64,000 bases of DNA, taken from the NCBI RefSeq assembly GCF_029960815.1, contig NZ_JASBRE010000022.1, forward strand, positions 37,697 to 101,696, written 5' to 3'. This document shows positions 52,571 to 61,637 of this stretch, one piece after another. Numbering within the stretch: position 1 is the first letter of the stretch; each line of letters begins with the position of its first letter. Origin of the DNA: Pseudomonas sp. AL03. GTDB taxonomy: Bacteria > Pseudomonadota > Gammaproteobacteria > Pseudomonadales > Pseudomonadaceae. Made by a program: the position numbers and the translations under genes. Below the pieces are notes generated by a model, which did no database searches, was not told the DNA's origin, and saw only the letters and a program-made list of their open reading frames with translations.

Positions 52571-53845
52571 ATGGCCGATCTCTCGATTGTCTTCGCCGGC
52601 ATCAAAGCCCCCAATCCGTTCTGGCTGGCCTCCGCGCCACCGACCGACAAGGCCTACAACGTGGTCCGCGCCTTTGAGGCCGGCTGGGGTGGCGTGGTCT
52701 GGAAAACCCTGGGTGAAGACCCGGCGGCGGTCAACGTGTCGTCGCGCTACTCCGCGCTCTTCGGCGCTAATCGTGAAGTCATGGGTTTCAACAACATCGA
52801 GCTGATCACCGATCGCTCGCTGGAAATCAACCTGCGGGAAATCACTCAGGTCAAAAAGGACTGGCCGGACCGCGCGCTGATCGTGTCGCTGATGGTGCCC
52901 TGCGTCGAGGAATCGTGGAAATTCATCTTGCCGCTGGTGGAAGCCACCGGCGCCGACGGCATCGAGCTGAACTTCGGTTGCCCCCACGGCATGCCGGAGC
53001 GTGGCATGGGCGCGGCAGTCGGTCAGGTGCCGGAGTACGTCGAGCAAGTCACCCGCTGGTGCAAGACGTACTGCTCGCTGCCGGTGATCGTCAAGCTCAC
53101 GCCGAACATCACCGACATTCGTGTCGCCGCCCGCGCGGCCCATCGCGGTGGCGCGGATGCGGTGTCGTTGATCAATACGATCAACTCGATCACCAGCGTC
53201 AACCTGGAGCGCATGGTCGCCAATCCCGCCGTGGGCAACCAAAGCACTCATGGTGGTTATTGCGGTTCGGCGGTGAAGCCGATTGCGCTGAACATGGTCG
53301 CCGAAATCGCTCGCGACCCACAGACGCAGGGCCTGCCGATCTCTGGCATTGGCGGCATCGGCAGCTGGCGCGACGCGGCAGAGTTCATTGCGCTGGGCAG
53401 CGGCTCGGTGCAGGTGTGCACGGCGGCGATGCTGCATGGTTTCCGGATTGTCGAGGAGATGAAGGACGGTTTATCGCGCTGGATGGACAGTCAGGGCTAT
53501 GCAAGCGTGTCGGAGTTTACCGGGCGTGCGGTGGGCAATACCACGGACTGGAAGTACCTGGACATCAACTATCAGGTGATTGCGAAGATTGACCAGGAAG
53601 CGTGCATTGGTTGCGGTCGTTGCCACATCGCTTGCGAAGACACCTCGCACCAGGCGGTTGCCAGCCTGAAGCAGGCGGACGGGACGCATAAATATGAAGT
53701 GATCGATGATGAGTGCGTAGGGTGCAATCTGTGTCAGATCACGTGTCCGGTGCAGGATTGTATCGAGATGGTGCCGATGGATACGGGCAAGCCGTTTTTG
53801 GATTGGAATCATGACCCGAGGAATCCGTATCACGTCGCTCTCTAA
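52571..53845 (+). CDS. preA: dihydropyrimidine dehydrogenase (NAD+) subunit PreA
   Basis: Catalytic FMN subunit reducing uracil and thymine to the dihydro forms, the first step of the pathway. The 424 residues have the dihydroorotate-dehydrogenase-like barrel (IKAPNPFWLASAPPTDKAYN, ELNFGCPHGMPERGMGAAVG, VIVKLTPNITDI, GYCGSAVKPIALNMVAEIAR). Two 4Fe-4S clusters lie at the C-terminus: CIGCGRCHIACEDT and CVGCNLCQITCPVQDC. The ATG touches the stop of preT. Confidence 0.95.
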   Translation: MADLSIVFAGIKAPNPFWLASAPPTDKAYNVVRAFEAGWGGVVWKTLGEDPAAVNVSSRYSALFGANREVMGFNNIELITDRSLEINLREITQVKKDWPDRALIVSLMVPCVEESWKFILPLVEATGADGIELNFGCPHGMPERGMGAAVGQVPEYVEQVTRWCKTYCSLPVIVKLTPNITDIRVAARAAHRGGADAVSLINTINSITSVNLERMVANPAVGNQSTHGGYCGSAVKPIALNMVAEIARDPQTQGLPISGIGGIGSWRDAAEFIALGSGSVQVCTAAMLHGFRIVEEMKDGLSRWMDSQGYASVSEFTGRAVGNTTDWKYLDINYQVIAKIDQEACIGCGRCHIACEDTSHQAVASLKQADGTHKYEVIDDECVGCNLCQITCPVQDCIEMVPMDTGKPFLDWNHDPRNPYHVAL

Positions 53846-53846
53846 C

Positions 53847-53955
53847 CGATCGTTCCCACGCTCTGCGTGGGAATGCCTCAACGGACGCTCTGCGTCCGCG
53901 TTAGGGACGCGGAGCGTCCCGGGCGGCATTCCCACGCGGAGCGTGGGAATGATCG
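53847..53955. repeat. composite REP-type palindrome between preA and tetR
   Basis: The outer arms (53847-53877 and 53924-53954) are inverted copies, each itself a hairpin built from TTCCCACGC and GCGTGGGAA. Between them lie two smaller hairpins (GGACGCTCTGCGTCC and GGGACGCGGAGCGTCCC). It separates the convergent preA and tetR genes and probably also stops transcription. Confidence 0.85.
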
Positions 53956-53957
53956 AG

Positions 53958-54578
53958 TCAGGGCTCCAACCCGATCCCACGCAAAATCACACTCGTCACC
54001 GTCTGCACCGCCCGCTCAAACTGCATGTCCGACAGCGGCTGATGGTCATTAAGAATATTGACCTGATGATCGAAGTCGGCGTAATGCTGGGTCGAGGCCC
54101 AGATCATGTACAGCAGGCTTGAAGGCTCCACCGGCAGAATGCGTTTGTCGTCCACCCACTGGCGAATTTTCGCTTCTTTCATCTTTGCCCAGTCGTACAG
54201 ACTCACGTCCAGCTTCTCACCCAGGGTCGGTGCACCATGCATGATCTCGTTGGCCCAGACTTTGGAGCCGTAAGGCCGGCTGCGGGAGTGGTTCATTTTG
54301 GCGCGGATGTAGCTGCTGAGCACCACGCGCGGATCGTCGAACATCTCGAAGCACAGGGCGTCCTGTTTCCACACTTCCAGCAAACCCAACAGCACGGCGC
54401 TGTACAGCTCACTCTTGGTGCTGAAGTAGTAATGCAGGTTGGAGCGCGGCAGTTGCACTTCAGCGGCGATGTCGGCCATGGCGGTGCCGCCGAAACCTTT
54501 TTCGGCAAAAATCTTTTCGGCCCCCAGCAGAATTTTCTCGACGTTACTGCGACGAATCTCAATCTTGTGATTGCCCAT
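53958..54578 (-). CDS. TetR family regulator, RutR-like
   Basis: A 206-residue repressor. The helix-turn-helix is seen in ILLGAEKIFAEKGFGGTAMA followed by IAAEVQLPRSNLHYYFSTKS. The C-terminal domain (NEIMHGAPTLGEKLDVSLYD, WASTQHYADFDHQVNIL) is of the YcdC/RutR type, which binds uracil or thymine in E. coli. The setting beside the pyrimidine degradation genes supports the same role. AGGGAG precedes the ATG at 54578. Likely targets are the palindromes in the hydA promoter gap. Confidence 0.9.
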   Translation of the reverse strand: MGNHKIEIRRSNVEKILLGAEKIFAEKGFGGTAMADIAAEVQLPRSNLHYYFSTKSELYSAVLLGLLEVWKQDALCFEMFDDPRVVLSSYIRAKMNHSRSRPYGSKVWANEIMHGAPTLGEKLDVSLYDWAKMKEAKIRQWVDDKRILPVEPSSLLYMIWASTQHYADFDHQVNILNDHQPLSDMQFERAVQTVTSVILRGIGLEP

Positions 54579-54716
54579 GAGGGCTCCCTGACAACAGCGT
54601 TGGCCAAGACTAGCATCCGCTCTACATCGCGGCGACAAGGGAAAACGAAACTTCGTACACCTAGCTTCCCGCAGGTAAATTGGCGCCTTTTCGAACTTGC
54701 CTCAGAGGTATTCACG

Positions 54717-54952
54717 ATGCTGCTCAAGAAAGCCCTGACCACCGGCGCCCTGCTCGGCTCGCTGCTCGCCGCTTCAAGGACGGCGCCCCCGTTCCGGTGA
54801 AAAGCCTCGTCACCGAAGGCAGCGACAAGAAAACCCTGATCGTCACCCCGGCTGCACCGCTGGCGGCGGGTGCCTACAAAGTCGAATGGCACGCGGTGTC
54901 GGTCGATACGCACAAAAGCGAAGGCGCCTACAGCTTCAAGGTTGACCAGTAG
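54717..54952 (+). pseudogene. copC: copC, internal deletion and frameshift
   Basis: The first 20 codons encode a CopC signal start (MLLKKALTTGALLGSLLAAS). The frame then runs into a short tail and stops at 54800. The CopC C-terminus continues in another frame: FKDGAPVPVKSLVTEG, KKTLIVTPAAPLAAGAYKV, EWHAVSVDTHKSEG, ending FKVDQ. About 55-70 codons including the N-terminal copper ligands are missing. The intact protein would be a periplasmic copper chaperone. Confidence 0.85.
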
Positions 54953-54955
54953 TTC

Positions 54956-55435
54956 ATGACGAGCGCGATGGTGCTGTGCCGCTTTCTGCATTTCACCGTG
55001 GTGCTGATGCTGTTCGGGGCCTGGGTGTTCAGACCCAGGCCTGGCGCTGGCACCTGCTGCTCAACGCTGTGTTGGTAGCGCTGCTGATGACGCCATTGCG
55101 TTCGAACCTGCCCCTGCGGATCGTCGGTGCCTGGCTCGGCGGCTTGATGCTGTTGGTGATGATCCTGCGGCAACCGGCAGAGCATTGCGTTAAAGCGATA
55201 TTGCAACGCTTTGGCGGTGTCGGTTACGCCTTGGTTGCGGGGCTGCTGATCACCGGGCTGATCAATGTTCGGGGACTCACCGGGATTGGCACTGTTCAAT
55301 CGGCTGCGAATCAACCACTGCAAGCAGCGTCGGACCGCTCTGAAAAGCAGCGTCATCCTCGAAGGGTTGCTCGGGAAGGGAGCGGTGGCCGCGGTCTCAC
55401 TTCTGGGCACCCTGCCGCCGATGATCACTGGCTGA
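54956..55435 (+). pseudogene. copD: copD, multiple deletions and frameshifts
   Basis: It starts four bases after the copC stop, with AMVLCRFLHFTVVLMLFGAW in frame 1, ending at a stop near 55077. Membrane-helix segments continue in a second frame (WHLLLNAVLVALLMTPLRSN, VGYALVAGLLITGLINVRG). The C-terminus returns to the first frame (LFNRLRINHC, VILEGLLGKGAVAAVSLLGT, LPPMITG) and ends at a TGA at 55433. The total length is about half that of an intact CopD copper-importing membrane protein. Confidence 0.85.
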
Positions 55436-55665
55436 CACTCCCACAAAGGTCGACGCATGACAAAAATAAAACCGCAAGGAAAACGGCAGCGCCCGTCTTT
55501 TGCAGGCTCACAAAAACCCTGTGGTTGATGGGGGGTGGAATGACCCTCCGTCAATTTCAAACGATGACTCGTTGACAAGGACCGGAAAGCCTAACGATAC
55601 TTCAATCAGTCGTACGACAACCTACAACGAACTCAATAACAATAACTGCTTGTGCAGGAACTTCC

Positions 55666-56490
55666 ATGACACCCACTCCTACAGCCCGCCCCCCTTTTAA
55701 TCGCCTGCTGCTGACCGGCGCCGCCGGTGGCCTTGGCAAAGTCTTGCGCGAAAGCCTGCGGCCTTACGCCAATGTCATTCGCCTGTCGGACATCGCCGAC
55801 ATCACCCCTGCCCTTGATGATCGAGAAGAAGTCGTCCTCTGCGACCTCGCGGACAAGCAGGCGGTCCATCAACTGGTCGAAGGCGTGGACGCGATCCTGC
55901 ACTTCGGCGGCGTGTCGGTAGAACGCCCGTTCGAAGAGATCCTCGGCGCCAACATCTGCGGCGTTTTCCATATTTACGAAGCCGCTCGCCGGCATGGCGT
56001 GAAACGCATGATTTTCGCCAGCTCCAACCACGTGATTGGCTTCTACAAGCAAGACGACGTCATCGACGCCCACTCCCCTCGCCGCCCGGACAGCTACTAC
56101 GGCTTGTCCAAGTCCTACGGCGAAGACATGGCCAGTTTCTACTTCGATCGCTACGGCATCGAAACCGTCAGCGTGCGTATCGGTTCCTCGTTTGCGGAAC
56201 CGCAAAACCGCCGGATGATGAGCACCTGGCTGAGCTTCGGTGATCTGACCCACCTGCTCGAATGCGCGTTGTACGCCCCGAACGTCGGCCATACCGTGGT
56301 CTACGGCGTGTCCGATAACAAGAACGTCTGGTGGGACAACCGTTTCGCCACCGCCCTGGGCTACGCGGCAAAAGACAACTCCGAAGTGTTCCGCGAAAAA
56401 GTCGAAGCCCAACCGATGCCGGCCGCGGATGACCCTGCGATGGTTTACCAGGGTGGTGCGTTTGTCGCGGCTGGCCCGTTTGGCGACTGA
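55666..56490 (+). CDS. udh: uronate dehydrogenase
   Basis: NAD-dependent oxidation of D-glucuronate or D-galacturonate to the aldarolactone in the cytoplasm. The 274 residues are an extended SDR: LLLTGAAGGLGKVLRESLRP, LHFGGVSVERPFEEILGANI, the catalytic SYYGLSKSYGEDMA and RIGSSFAEPQNRRMMSTW. These match characterised Pseudomonas uronate dehydrogenases. GCAGGAA precedes the ATG. A lactonase gene follows after 41 bases, fitting the next step. Confidence 0.92.
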   Translation: MTPTPTARPPFNRLLLTGAAGGLGKVLRESLRPYANVIRLSDIADITPALDDREEVVLCDLADKQAVHQLVEGVDAILHFGGVSVERPFEEILGANICGVFHIYEAARRHGVKRMIFASSNHVIGFYKQDDVIDAHSPRRPDSYYGLSKSYGEDMASFYFDRYGIETVSVRIGSSFAEPQNRRMMSTWLSFGDLTHLLECALYAPNVGHTVVYGVSDNKNVWWDNRFATALGYAAKDNSEVFREKVEAQPMPAADDPAMVYQGGAFVAAGPFGD

Positions 56491-56531
56491 ACCTCCTCAC
56501 CCCGAACAAAAACCTAAGGGAATGAGTTGCC

Positions 56532-57419
56532 ATGAACGTTGAATTGATTGTCGATGCCCGTAACGCGGTCGGTGAAAGCCCGGTCTGGGTCCCCGAGGAA
56601 AACGCCCTGTACTGGGTCGATATTTCCGTCGGGGGCCTGCAACGCTGGAGCGCCGAAACCGGTCATGTCCACGCCTGGACAACGCCGCAAATGCTCGCCT
56701 GCATCGCACGTCACCGCGACGGTGGCTGGGTTGCCGGGATGGAGAGCGGGTTCTTCCATCTGCACCCGCACAACGACAGCAGCCTCGACAGCGCACTGCT
56801 GGCGGACGTCGATCACGCCCGCGCCGATATGCGCTTGAATGATGGGCGCTGCGATCGTCAGGGCCGCTTCTGGGCCGGCAGCATGGTGATGAACATGGGC
56901 GCCAATGCTACCGACGGCGCGCTTTACCGCTACAGCGCCGGTCAACGTGGGCCACTCGAGGCGCAACTCAACGGGTTTATCGTGCCCAACGGCCTGGGTT
57001 TCAGCCCCGACGGGCGGACGATGTACTTGTCTGACTCCCATCCCCTGGTCCAGCAGATCTGGGCCTTTGATTACGACATCGACAGCGGTACGCCGTCCAA
57101 TCGCCGGCTGTTTGTCGACATGAATCAGTTCCCTGGCCGTCCCGATGGCGCAGCGGTCGATGCCGAAGGCTGCTACTGGATTTGCGCCAATGACGCCGGG
57201 CTGATTCACCGCTTCACCCCCGACGGCCGACTGGACCGTTCCCTCGCCGTACCGGTGAAAAAACCGACCATGTGCGCCTTCGGTGGCAGCCGACTGGACA
57301 CGCTGTTCGTCACCTCGATCCGCCCCGGCGGCGACCACGACGAACAGTCACTGGCCGGCGGTGTGTTCGCCCTCAATCCCGGGGTGAAAGGTTTGCCGGA
57401 GCCGGTGTTCAAGGGATAA
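56532..57419 (+). CDS. SMP-30/gluconolactonase family lactonase
   Basis: A 295-residue six-bladed beta-propeller lactonase. The metal ligands are a glutamate in VGESPVWVPEENALYWVDI, an asparagine in LNGFIVPNGLGFSPDGRTMY and an aspartate in YLSDSHPLVQQIW. RLNDGRCDRQGRFWAGSM is typical. The position directly after uronate dehydrogenase suggests hydrolysis of glucaro- or galactarolactone. AAGGGAATGAG precedes the ATG. Confidence 0.9.
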   Translation: MNVELIVDARNAVGESPVWVPEENALYWVDISVGGLQRWSAETGHVHAWTTPQMLACIARHRDGGWVAGMESGFFHLHPHNDSSLDSALLADVDHARADMRLNDGRCDRQGRFWAGSMVMNMGANATDGALYRYSAGQRGPLEAQLNGFIVPNGLGFSPDGRTMYLSDSHPLVQQIWAFDYDIDSGTPSNRRLFVDMNQFPGRPDGAAVDAEGCYWICANDAGLIHRFTPDGRLDRSLAVPVKKPTMCAFGGSRLDTLFVTSIRPGGDHDEQSLAGGVFALNPGVKGLPEPVFKG

Positions 57420-57436
57420 AAATCATCAGGTCCCCT

Positions 57437-57533
57437 GTGTAGCAGCTGCCGAAGGCTGCGTAGCAGTCGTAAAACCATACGGCGCGGTGTCTCAGGAAAA
57501 TCGCATCCACCGGATTGACGACTGCATCGCTAC
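57437..57533. repeat. degraded REP doublet behind ercS
   Basis: The left arm (57437-57470, TGTAGCAGCTGCCGAAGG) is well preserved. The right arm is truncated and altered (ACGACTGCATCGCTAC, 57518-57533). The TAG stop of ercS (57530-57532) lies in the right arm. Confidence 0.7.
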
Positions 57534-59257
57534 CCCAGCAACTGACTCAACACCGCGCGCAACTTGCCGGGTTTCACCGGTTTGTTCAGCAGCGGTGCGT
57601 CGAGTCTCTGCAATGAGCGCCGACACTGATCCGTGCGGTCGGCAGTGATGATGACCGCCGGAATCACCTGTTTGTAATGCTCGCGCAAATGCCTGACCAC
57701 ATCACAGCCCACCACTCCGTGATCGAGGTGGTAGTCCGCCAGAATCAATTCTGGTGGTCGCCCCTGCAAGGCCGCCAGTGCGGAGAACTCATCTGTGGCC
57801 GTCACCACCTCGCAGCCCCACTGCCCGAGCAGCGCGCTCATGCTTTCGAGGATGCTCACTTCGTTGTCCAGGACCAACAAACGTCGGCCCGGCAATGGAT
57901 TGCCGGTGCCCGGCAGTGGCGCGGCCAGACTGATCGGTAGCGGAACCTCATGGGAAATCGGCACGTCGATGCTGAACACCGAACCGCGTCCCGGCCGTGA
58001 ATGAACCTGGATTCTGTAGTTAAGGATCTTGGCGATACGCTCAACGATCGCCAGCCCCAGGCCCACACCCTTACGGTCGGCGGCGCGCCCTACATCCAGT
58101 TGGTTGAATTCCAGGAAGATCGAATCCAGTCGATCCGCCGCGATCCCGCGCCCGGTGTCCCAGACTTCCAGGCGCAGCATTTCACCCCGGCGTCTGGCAC
58201 CCAGCAAGATGCTGCCCCCGTCAGTGTAGCGACAGGCGTTGCTGAGGAAATTGCGCAGGATCCGCGTCATCAGGCGCAAGTCAGTACTGATGGCGTAATC
58301 GCCCATGTGCACCCGCAGGTTCAACCCTGCAGCTTGGGCCACTGACTGGAACTCCGACACCAACGGCGCGAGCAATTCGTCGAGACGGTACAGCGCAATG
58401 TCCGGTTTGACCGCCGCCTGATCGAGCCGGGAAATATCCAGCAAATCGGTGAGCAAATCTTCCGCCCCTTCCAGCGCCTGGTGAGTACGCTCCACCAGCA
58501 CTTGTTCGACGTCGGGCAGCTTGCGCTCGCGCAGGGTGGAGATCAGCAAACGCGCGGCGTTGAGCGGCTGCAGCAGGTCGTGACTGGCGGCGGCGAGGTA
58601 TTTGTCCTTGCTGCGATTGGCGGCCTCGGCGGCGTCTCGGGCATCGCGCAACGCTTGGGCAATCTCTTTACGCTGGGTGATCTGCTGTTGCAGGTTGCGG
58701 TTGGCTTCCAGCAACTCGTCAGTGCGCGCGGTGACACGCTGCTCCAGTTCGTCGTTGAGTTGCTGCAGGCGCTGCTGGGCGAGTTTGCGTTCGGTGATGT
58801 CGGCGACAAACCCCTCCACCAGCCCTTCCTGATCGGGCTTGAGCAACAGGTTCATCAGCACGTCGAGGCTGCTGCCATCCTTGCGCCGCAATTGGGTTTC
58901 GTACCCGAGCAGGCTGCGCTCGCGCTTGAGCATTTCACCGATGTTTTCCAGCTCTTGAGCACCACCGACAAACAGGTTGCTCGCCAGGTCGGCCAGTGAG
59001 AACAGCACCTCTTGCGGGTTCTGATAGCCAAGCATCCGCGCCAGTGCCGGGTTGGCGGCACGCATGCCTTCCAGAAGGCTTGCCTGGAAGATCCCATGGA
59101 CCGCGTTTTCGAACAGCCATTTGTAGCGATTGCGCTCGGCTTCCAGCTCGTCAAGGCGCGCGGCCAGTTCCGGGTAATGACTCTTGCGCGCCGAATGGCT
59201 GCCTAATCCCAGTAACCCCGCCAGCGCCCGTTGCTGTTCGTCAGAGGGCTTCGCCAT
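57530..59257 (-). CDS. ercS: hybrid sensor histidine kinase/response regulator ErcS
   Basis: A 575-residue cytoplasmic hybrid kinase. After a short N-terminus comes a PAS domain (about 45-165, WLFENAVHGIFQASLLEGMR), a coiled coil (165-225), the HisKA dimerisation site AAASHDLLQPLNAARLLIST, the ATPase domain (NFLSNACRYTDGG, GVGLGLAIVERIAK) and a C-terminal receiver whose phospho-acceptor lies in LILADYHLDHG. In P. aeruginosa ErcS and ErcA belong to the network controlling PQQ-dependent ethanol oxidation. The ATG at 59257 lies inside the end of ercA, overlapping it by 17 bases. Confidence 0.85.
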   Translation of the reverse strand: MAKPSDEQQRALAGLLGLGSHSARKSHYPELAARLDELEAERNRYKWLFENAVHGIFQASLLEGMRAANPALARMLGYQNPQEVLFSLADLASNLFVGGAQELENIGEMLKRERSLLGYETQLRRKDGSSLDVLMNLLLKPDQEGLVEGFVADITERKLAQQRLQQLNDELEQRVTARTDELLEANRNLQQQITQRKEIAQALRDARDAAEAANRSKDKYLAAASHDLLQPLNAARLLISTLRERKLPDVEQVLVERTHQALEGAEDLLTDLLDISRLDQAAVKPDIALYRLDELLAPLVSEFQSVAQAAGLNLRVHMGDYAISTDLRLMTRILRNFLSNACRYTDGGSILLGARRRGEMLRLEVWDTGRGIAADRLDSIFLEFNQLDVGRAADRKGVGLGLAIVERIAKILNYRIQVHSRPGRGSVFSIDVPISHEVPLPISLAAPLPGTGNPLPGRRLLVLDNEVSILESMSALLGQWGCEVVTATDEFSALAALQGRPPELILADYHLDHGVVGCDVVRHLREHYKQVIPAVIITADRTDQCRRSLQRLDAPLLNKPVKPGKLRAVLSQLLG

Positions 59258-60404
59258 AAACGACCTCGACATCACGCTGACTGGACTGGCGCGGGTTGGT
59301 CAGGATGCACGGGTCGTGCATGGCGTGTTGCGACAGGAACGGAATGTCCGCAGTGCTGACCCCGTGCAGTCCCAGGGTTTCGTGGAAGCCGATCGCATGT
59401 TTCAGGGCGATCAGATGTTCAACCAGACGCCCGCAAATCTGCCGGTGATTCAAGCCACGGCAATCGATGCCGAAGGTCTCGGCGATGATCTTGAAACGTT
59501 CCGGTGCCGAGCTGTAATTGAAGGCCACCACGTGTTCCACCAGCACGGCGTTGCACAAACCGTGCGGCAGATCGAGAAAACCGCCCAGGCTGTGGGACAT
59601 CGCGTGCACCGCGCCGAGAATCGCGTTGGAGAACGCCAGCCCGGCCTGCATGCTGCCGAGCATGATCTTCTCGCGCAGGGCGATGTCGTTCGGGTTGGCG
59701 ATCATCTGCACCAGGTTGCCGTTGATCAGACGCATCGCTTCGAGTGCGTGGGGATCAGTCAACGGCCCGTGACCGGTGGAAACAAACGCTTCGATGGCAT
59801 GCACCAACGCATCGATGCCGGTACAGGCCGACAGGAACGGGTCCATGCTCAGAGTGGTTTCCGGGTCGATCAGCGACACGTCCGGCACCACCGCCTTACT
59901 GACGATGGAGAACTTCATGCGTTCTTGCTGGTTGGAGATGATCACGAATTGCGAGACATCGGCTGAGGTCCCGGCCGTGGTCGGAATCAGGATCAGCGGC
60001 GGGCTCGGGACACGGATGGTGTCCACGCCTTCGAATTCGAGGATGCTGCGCCCATGGGCGACGACAATGCCAATGCCTTTGCCGCAATCCATCGGGCTGC
60101 CGCCACCGACGGCCACGATCACATCGCAATGATTTTCCCGGTACAGATCGGCGCCGAGCATCACTTCTTCGACCCGAGGGTTGGGCGAGACCGCGCTGTA
60201 CAGGAAATACTCGATGCCCTGGGCTTGCAGACTGGCCTCGACATCGGCGACCCAACCGGCAGCAATCACACCGGGATCGCTGACCAGCAGCACCTTGCGG
60301 GCGCCAAAGGTTTTGGCGCAATTGCCGACGTTGTGCCGGCAGCCGGCACCAAAGATGATTTCAGGCGAAACGAATTTACGCAGCTGGCTGAGACTCTGGC
60401 TCAT
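59241..60404 (-). CDS. ercA: iron-containing alcohol dehydrogenase ErcA
   Basis: A 387-residue group III alcohol dehydrogenase. The NAD site is IVAVGGGSPMDCGKGIGIVV. Metal ligands are in DALVHAIEAFVS and AVHAMSHSLGGFLDLPHGLC. In P. aeruginosa ErcA has a regulatory role in ethanol oxidation rather than a purely metabolic one. It overlaps ercS and is separated from pqqE by 90 bases, probably with its own promoter. The pqqH gene that lies between pqqE and ercA in P. aeruginosa is absent. Confidence 0.9.
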   Translation of the reverse strand: MSQSLSQLRKFVSPEIIFGAGCRHNVGNCAKTFGARKVLLVSDPGVIAAGWVADVEASLQAQGIEYFLYSAVSPNPRVEEVMLGADLYRENHCDVIVAVGGGSPMDCGKGIGIVVAHGRSILEFEGVDTIRVPSPPLILIPTTAGTSADVSQFVIISNQQERMKFSIVSKAVVPDVSLIDPETTLSMDPFLSACTGIDALVHAIEAFVSTGHGPLTDPHALEAMRLINGNLVQMIANPNDIALREKIMLGSMQAGLAFSNAILGAVHAMSHSLGGFLDLPHGLCNAVLVEHVVAFNYSSAPERFKIIAETFGIDCRGLNHRQICGRLVEHLIALKHAIGFHETLGLHGVSTADIPFLSQHAMHDPCILTNPRQSSQRDVEVVYGEAL

Positions 60405-60494
60405 TGGAAAGCCTGTTTTTATTGTTTTGGAAGGTAACGTTCACACTAAAGCATCCGGCTGTGAATGCAATCAGACCAATGGGTAGCCCTGGGC

Positions 60495-61637
60495 TCAGCC
60501 TCGATAGATCAGTCGCGAAGCCTTCTCGTTACGCAATGTCAGGTGTTCCATGCCCAGCCCCGGGGCCTCGGCTTCCTCGCGGGCCTTGAGAATCAAGCCG
60601 TGGTGCGGGGACTTGCTGCACACCGGGTCAGCGTTGGCGGCATCACCGGTCAGCATGAAGGCCTGGCAGCGGCAGCCGCCCAGATCCTTGTGCTTTTCAT
60701 CGCAGGAGCGGCACGGCTCTTTCATCCAGTCATCGCCACGAAAGCGATTGAAACCGAAAGAATCCGTCCAGATGTGCTCGATACTGTGCTCGCGCACGTT
60801 GGGAAACTGCACCGGCAACTGTCGGGCGCTGTGGCAAGGCAATGCCGTGCCGTCGGGGGTGATATCGAGAAACAGATTGGCCCAGCCGTTCATGCAGGTC
60901 TTGGGGCGCTCTTCGTAGTAATCCGGGGTGACGAAAATCAGCTTGCACGGGTGGCCCTGCGCTTCAAGACGCTCGCGGTATGAGTGGGTGATGCGCTCGG
61001 CGCGCTGCAATTGTTCGCGGGTGGGTAACAGGCCAGCGCGGTTGAGTTCAGCCCAGCCATAGAACTGGCACGTCGCCAATTCGACGAAATCTGCCTCCAG
61101 CTCCAGGCACAAGTCGATGATCTGCGCGATCTGGTCGATGTTGTGCCGATGGGTGACGAAGTTCAGCACCATCGGATAGCCCTGCGCCTTTACCGCGCGA
61201 GCCATGGCGAGTTTCTGGGCGAAGGCTTTGCGCGAACCGGCGAGCATGTTGTTTACCGCTTCGTCGGCAGCCTGGAAGCTGATCTGAATGTGGTCCAGCC
61301 CCGCGACCTTGAAATCGCGGACTTTCTGCTCGGTCAGGCCGATGCCCGAGGTGATCAGGTTGGTGTAGTAACCCATGTCCCGGGCGGCTTTGATCAGCTC
61401 GGCCAGGTCCTGACGCACCAACGGCTCGCCGCCGGAAAAGCCCAGTTGCGCGGCGCCCATCTCCCGGGCCTCGCGGAACACCCGAATCCATTCCTCGGTG
61501 CTCAATTCCTCACCCTGCTGGGCGAAGTCCAGCGGGTTGGAGCAGTACGGGCATTGCAGCGGGCAACGATAGGTCAACTCCGCCAACAGCCACAGCGGCG
61601 GCCCCGGGCGCGAGTCACTCGATCCAGAATTGAGCAT
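60495..61637 (-). CDS. pqqE: pyrroloquinoline quinone biosynthesis radical SAM protein PqqE
   Basis: Forms the carbon-carbon bond between Glu and Tyr of the PqqA peptide. The 380 residues show the radical SAM motif in LTYRCPLQCPYCSNPLDF and the SPASM cysteines in CMNGWANLFLDI, HSARQLP and CRSCDEKHKDLGGCRCQAF. The start at 61637 (MLNSGSSDS) has GGAGGTGG in front and overlaps the end of pqqD by 23 bases. Confidence 0.96.
   Translation of the reverse strand: MLNSGSSDSRPGPPLWLLAELTYRCPLQCPYCSNPLDFAQQGEELSTEEWIRVFREAREMGAAQLGFSGGEPLVRQDLAELIKAARDMGYYTNLITSGIGLTEQKVRDFKVAGLDHIQISFQAADEAVNNMLAGSRKAFAQKLAMARAVKAQGYPMVLNFVTHRHNIDQIAQIIDLCLELEADFVELATCQFYGWAELNRAGLLPTREQLQRAERITHSYRERLEAQGHPCKLIFVTPDYYEERPKTCMNGWANLFLDITPDGTALPCHSARQLPVQFPNVREHSIEHIWTDSFGFNRFRGDDWMKEPCRSCDEKHKDLGGCRCQAFMLTGDAANADPVCSKSPHHGLILKAREEAEAPGLGMEHLTLRNEKASRLIYRG

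Noticed and set aside
51860..53437. 525-codon open frame antisense to preT and preA
   Set aside because: Rich in His, Val and Gly as expected for a shadow frame; both preT and preA are well supported on the plus strand.
53847..53955. Possible CRISPR-like repeat cluster
   Set aside because: Units are inverted, not direct, with no regular spacers and no cas genes nearby; it is a REP-type element.
55436..55665. Short frames between copD and udh
   Set aside because: No homology, no ribosome-binding site for the upstream frames; treated as intergenic DNA with the udh promoter.
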